Assembly (NCBI GenBank): GCA_947172645.1
Contig: CAMWBY010000029.1
Location: forward strand, 1 to 33,414
DNA length: 33,414 nucleotides
Direction: 5' to 3'
From: an uncultured Lachnospiraceae bacterium
GTDB taxonomy: Bacteria > Bacillota > Clostridia > Lachnospirales > Lachnospiraceae
Shown: positions 8,694-14,347 of the stretch, piece after piece
How the letters are laid out: every line of letters starts with the position of its first letter
Numbering within the stretch: the stretch's first letter is position 1
The notes under the pieces: generated by a model
Database searches by the model: none
What the model saw: the letters and a program-made list of their open reading frames with translations, nothing else
Told to the model about the DNA's origin: nothing
Made by a program: the position numbers and the translations under genes

Positions 8694-9872
8694 TTATGCT
8701 ATGTTATTGCCACAGGAACACCTTCTGCACAAAATATCCTCGCTCAAGTCCCCCATCGCTCCTTTATGTATCTTCTCCCATACGCTGCCTGCCATCACTT
8801 CCTCATAAGTTTGTGTCAGCAAATTGCCAAGCACATGCTGAAGTCCATAGTCAAAATCACACAGTAAGACACTTCCGTCGGGCAGCAAGTTACTATGGTT
8901 AAAGTCTGTTCCGCAAAGACTGCACGAAATTTTCCCTTCAGGAGTTCTTCTTGTCAACAGCCCCTCATTCTCCAAATTTCCCGCCCTGTCATGGAGCGCA
9001 GTCAAGACTTCATATTTTCCGCTGCATATCTGTGCAATCCTCTCGTCAGGCTGAGCCTGTGCATTACACATATTAATAAAGGGAGTCCCGTCCGGGCGTT
9101 TATAATTCACCGCAAACTCCACCAACTCATAGTATTCTTCTGTAAGAGGTATGTGCGCATAACCATATCGGTCTGCCACATGCAACGTGACATAACCAAA
9201 GGGTATGCCTGCAATTTCTTCCAGCGTCTTTCTGTCCGCTCCCACTAAAGTCGTATATAACTCGATAATCCTGCCCGACCTGTGGGCCATTTTTATCATC
9301 TCGCCACATGCCGGATTTAAGAACGGTTCCACCATACCACAGAATGAAACTCTTGCATTCTCCGGAAGCTTATTGAGACATCGCTCAAACATGTCAATGC
9401 TCATTACTTTTTGTCTGTTTTTATCGTTCTTAAAATATCTGTCCACCAATAAGGCCTGCGGGCAATACTTACAATTCACACTGCACCCAATCCGTGTTGT
9501 AATCTGCATCGTCGGGCTGCCGTCATAGCGTAAGCTGTCTTTTTCAATATAGTCGGTGCCATGGGTCACATAATCCATGTCAAAACCGCTTTGCTCCAAT
9601 TTCTCCATGATGCCGGCCCTGTTAAGGCTGTTTGCCCCAATCACGATTCCCACATTGCCATGAATTACACTGTCTGCATTTAAAACAGGAAGCCCGAAAA
9701 GTTCTTTCCCTTCTTCTGTGCGCGTAACGATAAATCCGTCAATACATACTTCTTTGCCCTTTAAAATCACATAAATATTCCTGGCGTAAAGGCCTGCGCC
9801 ATAAATATATAATTTGTCAACCTTCGCCCTTATTTCTTTTGTCCTTTGTAAAAAAATATCTTTCTTATCCAT
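8694..9872 (-). CDS. Rossmann-module radical SAM/SPASM protein, first gene of the cassette operon
   Basis: 392 residues from the ATG at 9872, chosen because AAGGA lies seven bases upstream; a TTG at 9944 would add a poorly supported lysine-rich extension. Residues about 18-105 form the Rossmann-like module (KLYIYGAGLYARNIYVILKG). The radical SAM motif is CSVNCKYC (Cys130, Cys134, Cys137). The C-terminal half has CSLCGTDF, LPDGSVLLCDFDYGLQHVLG and a terminal cysteine cluster (CRRCSCG), consistent with a SPASM domain. A strong promoter lies upstream, overlapping a palindrome shared with the divergent XRE gene. Function is inferred to be radical modification of a sugar, peptide or glycoconjugate. 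Confidence 0.88.
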   Translation of the reverse strand: MDKKDIFLQRTKEIRAKVDKLYIYGAGLYARNIYVILKGKEVCIDGFIVTRTEEGKELFGLPVLNADSVIHGNVGIVIGANSLNRAGIMEKLEQSGFDMDYVTHGTDYIEKDSLRYDGSPTMQITTRIGCSVNCKYCPQALLVDRYFKNDKNRQKVMSIDMFERCLNKLPENARVSFCGMVEPFLNPACGEMIKMAHRSGRIIELYTTLVGADRKTLEEIAGIPFGYVTLHVADRYGYAHIPLTEEYYELVEFAVNYKRPDGTPFINMCNAQAQPDERIAQICSGKYEVLTALHDRAGNLENEGLLTRRTPEGKISCSLCGTDFNHSNLLPDGSVLLCDFDYGLQHVLGNLLTQTYEEVMAGSVWEKIHKGAMGDLSEDILCRRCSCGNNIA

Positions 9873-9971
9873 TCTTTTGTCCTTTTTAATATCCTTATCT
9901 TCCTCTTTTTCTGATTCGTAATTTAAAATTGCCGACAATGGCAATCCTATAAATAGGTTGAAATCTAAAAC

Positions 9972-9982
9972 CTAAAGTTTAG
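9972..9982. promoter_or_regulatory. Palindrome CTAAAGTTTAG, candidate second operator
   Basis: Perfect 11-nt palindrome just downstream of the minus-strand -10 box. It shares an ACTTTA-like core with the palindrome at 10026-10040 and could be a second site for the adjacent XRE regulator. Confidence 0.4.
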
Positions 9983-9998
9983 TTCCGAAACTGCTTTC

Positions 9999-10027
9999 AT
10001 TTTAACTGTCCGGCTGATTGTTGTCAA
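9999..10027 (-). promoter_or_regulatory. Promoter of the radical SAM/glycosyltransferase operon
   Basis: On the minus strand TTGACA (10022-10027) and TAAAAT (9999-10004) are separated by 17 bp. It drives the five-gene minus-strand operon and faces away from the XRE gene. Confidence 0.8.
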
Positions 10028-10040
10028 CACTTTAAGTGTT
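10026..10040. promoter_or_regulatory. Palindromic operator AACACTTTAAGTGTT
   Basis: Perfect 7+1+7 palindrome covering the edge of the minus -35 box. It also lies between TTGTTG (10018) and TATAAA (10042), a possible 18-bp-spaced promoter for the divergent XRE gene. Its position suits coordinated repression of both directions. Confidence 0.6.
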
Positions 10041-10104
10041 TTATAAAAATTCCCATTGTGTTTATCCGCTTTGCAAAATACTTTCAATACAGGAGGATTT
10101 TATA

Positions 10105-10401
10105 ATGATAAAAGGATTGCCAGACAAACTAAAATCACTTCGAAGAAAGTATAATCTTTCCCAGAAAGAAGTTGCCTCTATGCTGAATATTTCTCCTTCC
10201 ATTGTTTCCGGATATGAAACCGGCGAGCGCACCCCTAGTACGGAAATGCTGCTCGCATTATCCTATCTCTACAAATGTTCCACCGATTATCTTCTGGGCA
10301 AAGAACAAAATGAACCAACTGTTGTATTAGATACTTCCAATTTAAGCGCACAGCAACTACAAGTATTATCTGACCTTATAAAAACAATGAAGCATGAGTG
10401 A
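10105..10401 (+). CDS. XRE-family HTH transcriptional regulator
   Basis: 98 residues. A Cro/CI-type helix-turn-helix occupies residues 5-60: LKSLRRKYNLSQKEVASML, SPSIVSGYETGERTPSTEML, YLYKCSTDYLLGKE. A short C-terminal tail of about 30 residues is left for dimerisation. The ATG at 10105 follows AGGAGG by eight bases; an ATG further upstream (10036) lies inside the palindromic promoter and is rejected. It is divergent from the radical SAM operon and the palindromic operator lies between them, so it is the likely regulator of the cassette and of itself. Confidence 0.9.
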   Translation: MIKGLPDKLKSLRRKYNLSQKEVASMLNISPSIVSGYETGERTPSTEMLLALSYLYKCSTDYLLGKEQNEPTVVLDTSNLSAQQLQVLSDLIKTMKHE

Positions 10402-10416
10402 ATTTCCACCCATGCT
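10391..10416. terminator. Convergent terminator between XRE gene and small helical gene
   Basis: AGCATGAGTG (10391-10400) pairs with CACCCATGCT (10407-10416) with one mismatch and a six-base loop, followed by a T-rich stretch on the plus strand. It overlaps the stop codon of the XRE gene. Confidence 0.5.
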
Positions 10417-10417
10417 C

Positions 10418-10660
10418 TCAACAATCTGTTTTTCTTTCTTTTATGAAACTATTTATTTCGCTTAATCTTTCCTCTGTAAAATCATGCAGCTCTTTTATAG
10501 AATAGTTAATACAAATAACACAATCCAGAGCCTGCTGTTCTATCATTTCTTCTTTTAGCCCTTCATGCACTGTTTCAATTAAATTTGACAACTCTCCAAG
10601 ACGCCTTAAAATGGTTTCCATACTATCTATTGCTTCGGACAGGTTTTTGTATGATTCCAT
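10418..10660 (-). CDS. Small all-helical protein of unknown function
   Basis: 80 residues from an ATG with AAGGAG nine bases upstream. The chain is strongly helical with heptad-like leucines (MESYKNLSEAIDSMETILRR, then LGELSNLIETVHEGLKEEM) and two Cys in CVICINY. No signal peptide or membrane segment. I do not recognise a family. It is convergent with the XRE regulator, with stop codons 16 bp apart, and lies inside the repeat-bounded cassette, so a link to its regulation is possible but unproven. Confidence 0.7.
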   Translation of the reverse strand: MESYKNLSEAIDSMETILRRLGELSNLIETVHEGLKEEMIEQQALDCVICINYSIKELHDFTEERLSEINSFIKERKTDC

Positions 10661-10764
10661 AAAGTTTTTCTCCTTTTCTATGATAGAATTTTGCCAGTTT
10701 CTATCATAATCATATAACTAACGAGAGAGTTTGATTATATATTTAGTTTTAATCAGTACTTTTT

Positions 10765-10823
10765 ATCGCAAAAAACGGTATAGCCAAAAATGACCATACC
10801 GTTTTCTGCTTAAGCATTATGAA
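10765..10823 (-). repeat. 59-bp direct repeat, right copy
   Basis: Identical to 3752-3810. It begins 8 bp downstream of the stop codon of the Asn-rich gene, so here too it serves as the 3' end of a minus-strand gene. It marks the right limit of the cassette. Confidence 0.95.
10770..10805 (-). terminator. Intrinsic terminator of the Asn-rich gene
   Basis: Same hairpin and T6 tail as at 3757-3792, contained in the repeat. Confidence 0.85.
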
Positions 10824-10831
10824 ACTGCTGC

Positions 10832-10987
10832 TTAATAGTTGTTTTTCTGGTTGTCCTGCGCGTTGTTGCCGGAAGTGTTCTTAGAATTGTTCTTCTGGCT
10901 GTTCTGATTGTTCTGGCTGTTGGAATTGTTTGCCTTGTCCTGCTGCTTGTCGTTCTGTGAATTCTGGTTATAATCATTCTTAGACAT
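10832..10987 (-). CDS. Tiny Asn/Gln/Lys/Ser-rich protein, possible gamma-SASP-like spore protein
   Basis: 51 residues, start MSKNDYNQNSQNDKQQDKAN, ending QKNNY. AGGAGG lies eight bases before the ATG at 10987. The chain is almost only N, Q, K, S and D, with no Cys or Trp and essentially no hydrophobic residues, so it is predicted disordered and soluble. Composition recalls gamma-type small acid-soluble spore proteins (SspE), which serve as an amino-acid store, but there is no clear sequence match. A loose forespore-type promoter (GAATA, 17 bp, CAATACTA on the minus strand) may lie upstream. Transcription ends at the 59-bp repeat. Good ribosome-binding site plus terminator support a real gene; the spore role is a guess. 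Confidence 0.75.
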   Translation of the reverse strand: MSKNDYNQNSQNDKQQDKANNSNSQNNQNSQKNNSKNTSGNNAQDNQKNNY

Positions 10988-11070
10988 CTCAAATACCTCC
11001 TGATTGATTTTTGTTACAGGAATAGTATTGCTGCATCACGCACAAAATATTCAGCCCGTATATAGGTCTT

Positions 11071-11125
11071 TAGTACTAATTTTTTATATAAAATTACCAA
11101 ATAAGTGCCTGGGACTTTAGTACTA
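11071..11125. promoter_or_regulatory. Two CTTTAGTACTA boxes upstream of the candidate sRNA
   Basis: CTTTAGTACTA occurs twice, each with the perfect palindrome TAGTACTA (11071-11078 and 11118-11125), 47 bp apart. The second box ends seven bases before the -35 of the plus-strand promoter, so regulator binding there would affect it. The regulator is unknown. Confidence 0.5.
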
Positions 11126-11132
11126 TTTCTCA

Positions 11133-11160
11133 TTGCATTTTTTCATAAAATGTATATAAT
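11133..11160 (+). promoter_or_regulatory. Promoter of candidate small RNA
   Basis: TTGCAT (11133-11138), 16 bp, TATAAT (11155-11160). The expected start near 11167 coincides with the first base of a 10-bp hairpin, and no plus-strand gene follows before a terminator. Confidence 0.7.
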
Positions 11161-11166
11161 AATAAT

Positions 11167-11270
11167 TGTAGATAGAGCAACCCTTCACTTTCTATCTACA
11201 GACCCTTATATATAATTATTTATATACTCCCCTCAACAGACCATTTACCCAAATGGTCTGTTTTGTTTTG
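11167..11270 (+). ncRNA. Candidate small regulatory RNA of about 100 nt
   Basis: Bounded by a good sigma-A promoter and a strong terminator, with no open frame. It starts with a perfect 10-bp hairpin (TGTAGATAGA at 11167-11176 with TCTATCTACA at 11191-11200) whose loop holds ACCCUU. A long unpaired AU-rich linker follows with a C-rich CUCCCCUC stretch (11227-11234), complementary to Shine-Dalgarno-like sequence, and then the terminator. This architecture resembles C-rich Firmicute sRNAs such as RoxS/RsaE or CsfG, without clear sequence identity. Class unknown. Confidence 0.6.
11236..11268 (+). terminator. Intrinsic terminator of the candidate sRNA
   Basis: ACAGACCATTT (11236-11246) and AAATGGTCTGT (11251-11261) form a perfect 11-bp stem with a four-base loop, followed by TTTTGTTTTG on the plus strand. 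Confidence 0.88.
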
Positions 11271-11277
11271 ATGTACA

Positions 11278-11297
11278 AGCCTGCCGGCTGGCAGGCT
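11278..11297 (-). terminator. Hairpin downstream of the HAAS/DUF1700 gene
   Basis: AGCCTGCC and GGCAGGCT form a perfect 8-bp stem with a four-base loop, 28 bp after the stop codon. A T-run is missing, so termination is uncertain. Confidence 0.4.
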
Positions 11298-11325
11298 GAC
11301 AACGGCTTAATGCGCTTCCATCCTG

Positions 11326-11784
11326 TCAATGTGAATTACTCTGGAATACCTTTACAATCAGCACCACCACTAAGGCAACGAGAATCACAGGCGCAAAGAT
11401 GGAAAGAAGCGAAGTCACAATTCCGATAAAAAGAATCACTACCACGGTGACAATCAGCATCACAAGCCATCCCGGCAGCATAATTCTTTTGCCCTGTGGC
11501 ATCTGTCCGTCTGCGCTCCATCCCTGCCTGTCCGGAGCCACCTCTTCATCGTATTCCCTATTGGAACCATAGCTTGTGCCTGCGCGCTTGTTTGCCTCAA
11601 TAATACTTTTGGCAAGCAGCCTCGGGTCGCCAAGCTGCGCAATCACTTCCTCTTCTCTTCTTCCTTTACTCACTTCACAATCGATATACTCCTGATAATA
11701 TCTCACGTTTTCTGCAACCTGGCCGCTGTTCAAACCTCCCGCCAAAGCACGCTGCAATTTCTCAATAAACTCTGCTCTGCTCAT
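11326..11784 (-). CDS. HAAS/DUF1700 domain membrane protein
   Basis: 152 residues. The N-terminal 65 residues match the HAAS/DUF1700 helical signalling domain: MSRAEFIEKLQRALAGGLNS, YYQEYIDCEVSKG, EEEVIAQLGDPRLLAKSI. A linker follows, then a hydrophobic stretch of about 45 residues giving two membrane helices (LPGWLVMLIVTVVVILFIGI and FAPVILVALVVVLIVKVF). HAAS proteins often sit beside PadR regulators and membrane or envelope stress functions. Here the partner is an unknown gene 18 bp upstream, not a PadR gene. The ATG has ATGGAG five bases upstream. Confidence 0.85.
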   Translation of the reverse strand: MSRAEFIEKLQRALAGGLNSGQVAENVRYYQEYIDCEVSKGRREEEVIAQLGDPRLLAKSIIEANKRAGTSYGSNREYDEEVAPDRQGWSADGQMPQGKRIMLPGWLVMLIVTVVVILFIGIVTSLLSIFAPVILVALVVVLIVKVFQSNSH

Positions 11785-11802
11785 AATTTCTCCATGTTTT
11801 TC

Positions 11803-12189
11803 TTATAGTTTGTCCATTCCTGCTCCTGCATTCAGGTTTTTTACATATTTTTCCGGCTCTTTCTTCATCTTTGCCATAGTCCATAATGCCTGGAGAATCA
11901 TTTCTTCCTTATTACAGCTCTCCGTATTCTTTCCGGAATCCCTGCGCAAGTTATACTTTTCCATTTGCCATACATACAAATCCGTGAGGGAATACCCCTG
12001 CACCTTCATCCGGTCCGCGGGCGCATGATGTTCCAGATAATAGACAAGCTCCGCATATAGCTCACCATCCTGCAACATTTCCTGCCAAAGCCCGTCGCAC
12101 CACGCGCTTTCCTTACCGGCATACTCGCACAGCCTCGCCAGTCCGTCATATGCCCTGATTTTCTCTGTACCGTATACAATATGAGACAT
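11803..12189 (-). CDS. Unknown protein paired with the HAAS/DUF1700 gene
   Basis: 128 residues from the ATG at 12189, six bases after GGAG. Earlier in-frame ATGs at 12201 and 12261 exist but lack a good site, so the start is uncertain. The protein is soluble and helical, with many Trp, Tyr and Glu (MSHIVYGTEKIRAYDGLARL, LWQEMLQDGELYAELVYYLE, YSLTDLYVWQMEKY). No family recognised. It is the upstream gene of a two-gene operon with the HAAS protein, so a functional link to that membrane protein is likely. Confidence 0.75.
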   Translation of the reverse strand: MSHIVYGTEKIRAYDGLARLCEYAGKESAWCDGLWQEMLQDGELYAELVYYLEHHAPADRMKVQGYSLTDLYVWQMEKYNLRRDSGKNTESCNKEEMILQALWTMAKMKKEPEKYVKNLNAGAGMDKL

Positions 12190-12358
12190 AATGTTCTCCA
12201 TTCCAGAACGTTCCCGTGAATAACGATTCCACTTTTCTGACGCCCCTTCGCAAATAGCCATTATAAAAAATGAAAATCTATATTTTCACAGCTATTGTAC
12301 CATAATCTTCTATATTTCACCATACACGCTTTTTCATATTCTTGATTCCAAACATAAC

Positions 12359-12404
12359 AAAACTCAGGATATACTTCAAAGTGTTTTTTGAAATATGTCC
12401 TGAG
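12359..12404 (-). terminator. Terminator of the secreted Cys-rich gene
   Basis: On the minus strand CTCAGGACATATTTCAAA pairs with TTTGAAGTATATCCTGAG (two G-U pairs, six-base loop), followed by TTTTGTT. Confidence 0.8.
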
Positions 12405-12440
12405 CATAATGAAAATTTTTCAGATAAATATCACCCGTCT

Positions 12441-12788
12441 CTATCTCCTGCAGCGACCACGGCCGCCATTGCCGCCGCATCCTCTTCCTCTTCCACGGCC
12501 GCCGCCCATGCCTGATGAATAATTATCGCATATGCCGTCGCCGTCTTCATCAACATACCCTGTTCCGTTACCTATTCCGCAAATTCCCTGGTTATAATTG
12601 TCGCATATGCCGTCGCCGTCTTCATCGAGGAATTGGCACCCTGCGCCGCAGTATCCGCATACTGCATCCTGATTAAATTCTGTTAAATTGTTCGTTCCTG
12701 CCGGTTGTGCCGCCAGTACGCATACACTCTCCAATGAAAACACCAAAACCGCCGTCGCCATGCCTGCCAAAATATTTTTTACTCTCAT
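12441..12788 (-). CDS. Secreted Cys-rich protein with two DEDGDG calcium-type repeats and an Arg/Gly tail
   Basis: 115 residues. Residues 1-27 form a signal peptide ending VCVLAA. The mature part has a Cys-rich stretch (CGYCGAGC) and two near-identical units, FLDEDGDGICDNYNQG and YVDEDGDGICDNYSSG. The DxDGDGxxD pattern is that of EF-hand-like or thrombospondin type 3 calcium loops. The tail (RGRGRGCGGNGGRGRCRR) is very basic and glycine-rich. Even codons of the two repeats are nearly the same, so they arose by recent duplication. ATG start with GGAGG nine bases upstream. Small secreted proteins of this make-up occur in other clostridia; no function is assigned. Confidence 0.8.
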   Translation of the reverse strand: MRVKNILAGMATAVLVFSLESVCVLAAQPAGTNNLTEFNQDAVCGYCGAGCQFLDEDGDGICDNYNQGICGIGNGTGYVDEDGDGICDNYSSGMGGGRGRGRGCGGNGGRGRCRR

Positions 12789-12892
12789 TTTTTATTTCCT
12801 CCACAAAATTAAAGTAGATTTTCCGCTGCTATATATAATACGATTCAAATGGCGCAATCCTTTCAAAATTATTGAAAAATTTTTCAAAAAGC

Positions 12893-13906
12893 TTAATTAA
12901 TCCTCGCCACCGAATTACCCTCATAAATCTGTCCCGGCACGATTATCTGGTCAATCAGCGTCACTTTAGGATGTTCAATCAGGCTGATTACTTTCTCAGC
13001 CGCCTTCATGCCAAGCTGCTTCGTATCCTGTTTCAACGTAGTTAACTTAGGTTCCAGATGTCTCGCTATCCTGATTCCGTCATAGCCTACCACCGAAATA
13101 TCATCCGGCACGCGCAATCCCATCATATTGATGGCATTCAAACCGCCATAACAAGCGAAATCATCCGGATACAGAATACATGTGGGAGGATTCTCTAAGT
13201 TAAGCAGTTTCTTAGTTTCATCATATGCCCCTTTCGTATCACGATACGCCGCCATCCTGACATATTCATCGGGAACCTCCGCCCCCAGCTCCTCCATTGT
13301 TTTATAAAAAGATGCAAGCCGCTTCTGCGTCACCGACGAATCCCGCCCATGAATATAGGCAATCCTGCGATGTCCTTTATTGTATACATGCTGCACCAGG
13401 TCCTGCATCCCCTTCACATTATCCGACATCACCGCACATACATTATTGAAAAGATGGTCTATGGTAACTATCGGGATATCGCTCCTCACCAGGTCTAATA
13501 CTTCCAGGTCATAGAAATTGACACACACGATTACCACCCCGTCAAATCCCCTGTACCTGCAATGCTCCAGATAAGACATCCGATTTGGCCTTGCCCGGCA
13601 TCCATTGATAAAAGTGATGTCATATCCTTTTTCTTCCGCCGCGCTTTTCAGACTGTCCAACACACGTGCAAAATAGTCATGGGTCAACCCGCTTTGGTCC
13701 TTCATCTCAAACAATACGCCTAAATTATATGTGCGGTTTGTCTTCAATGCTTTCGCTGCCGAATTGGGAAAATATCCCATCTCCTTCGCCACCTGCCTGA
13801 TTCGTTCCTTCGTCTCCGCCCCAATATCATTTTGATTATTCAACGCCTTGCTCACTGTTGCCACGGATACGCCGCATACCGCCGAAATATCCTTCAAAGA
13901 TACCAT
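12893..13906 (-). CDS. LacI-family transcriptional regulator
   Basis: 337 residues. An N-terminal LacI helix-turn-helix with hinge helix (VSLKDISAVCGVSVATVSKA, then GYFPNSAAKALKTNRT) precedes a periplasmic-binding-protein-like sensor domain (NLGVLFEMKDQSGLTHDYFA, RRIAYIHGR, ISVVGYDG). It is divergent from cellobiose phosphorylase across a 440-bp gap. Two copies of ACTTAATCGTTT, with an AANCGNTT core as in LacI operators, lie in that gap, so it probably represses the phosphorylase gene and is relieved by a beta-glucoside or related sugar. ATG start; the ribosome-binding site is weak. A palindrome TTGAAAAATTTTTCAA just after the stop may act as a terminator. Confidence 0.93.
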   Translation of the reverse strand: MVSLKDISAVCGVSVATVSKALNNQNDIGAETKERIRQVAKEMGYFPNSAAKALKTNRTYNLGVLFEMKDQSGLTHDYFARVLDSLKSAAEEKGYDITFINGCRARPNRMSYLEHCRYRGFDGVVIVCVNFYDLEVLDLVRSDIPIVTIDHLFNNVCAVMSDNVKGMQDLVQHVYNKGHRRIAYIHGRDSSVTQKRLASFYKTMEELGAEVPDEYVRMAAYRDTKGAYDETKKLLNLENPPTCILYPDDFACYGGLNAINMMGLRVPDDISVVGYDGIRIARHLEPKLTTLKQDTKQLGMKAAEKVISLIEHPKVTLIDQIIVPGQIYEGNSVARIN

Positions 13907-14088
13907 ATTGCTGTAACCTGCCTTTCCTATACCTCATCCAATCCGATGCCCCAACAGACACCGGCGGAATACCCTCATTTAGATTTTACCATAAGCAACG
14001 GCTTGTGTTTAGTAAAAAATATATATAACCGTAAATTTTAACAAATATATTGCCACTGCCATATTTCTTGACTGTGAAATATCTTTTA

Positions 14089-14100
14089 ACTTAATCGTTT
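14089..14100. promoter_or_regulatory. Candidate LacI-type operator, copy 1
   Basis: ACTTAATCGTTT, repeated exactly at 14295-14306. The core AATCGTTT fits the AANCGNTT pattern of LacI-family sites. It lies 64 bp upstream of the phosphorylase -35 box. Confidence 0.4.
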
Positions 14101-14163
14101 GCGCACTAGTAACTATTGTTCGCATCTGTTTTTGTCTATAATTCCTAAAAAATCTATTTTCAA

Positions 14164-14192
14164 TTGCATTTTATTATTTTATTTTGTATAAT
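14164..14192 (+). promoter_or_regulatory. Promoter of cellobiose phosphorylase
   Basis: TTGCAT (14164-14169), 17 bp, TATAAT (14187-14192). This leaves a leader of about 150 nt before the start codon, containing operator copy 2. The rest of the 13907-14347 gap is AT-rich, with one ATATTTC/GAAATAT inverted repeat at 14061-14082. Confidence 0.75.
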
Positions 14193-14294
14193 TTTTTTAT
14201 TAAAGTGCTTCTGAAAGTTCACAACCATATATTGCGCTTTTCCTTATCTTATCGCTTTCAATATATGATTGGAAAAGGATGACTGCCACTGATT

Positions 14295-14306
14295 ACTTAA
14301 TCGTTT
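14295..14306. promoter_or_regulatory. Candidate LacI-type operator, copy 2
   Basis: Exact repeat of ACTTAATCGTTT within the transcribed leader, where bound repressor would block elongation or, with copy 1, form a loop across the promoter. Confidence 0.4.
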
Positions 14307-14347
14307 TCTTTAAATATGTATCTATTCAAAAGGAGGATAATAACACT

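Noticed and set aside
3831..10660. Prophage or integrative element
   Set aside because: No integrase, transposase, relaxase or structural phage gene, and the 59-bp repeats do not overlap a tRNA.
10810..10992. 60-codon Arg/Thr-rich minus-strand frame
   Set aside because: It is out of frame with the strong AGGAGG/ATG at 10987. The Asn-rich frame 10832-10987 explains the site and the terminator; the Arg/Thr composition is a shadow of its codons.
12441..12788. Dockerin or cellulosome component
   Set aside because: The DxDGDG loops resemble calcium loops, but the two units lack dockerin F-helices and no cohesin or cellulase genes are near.
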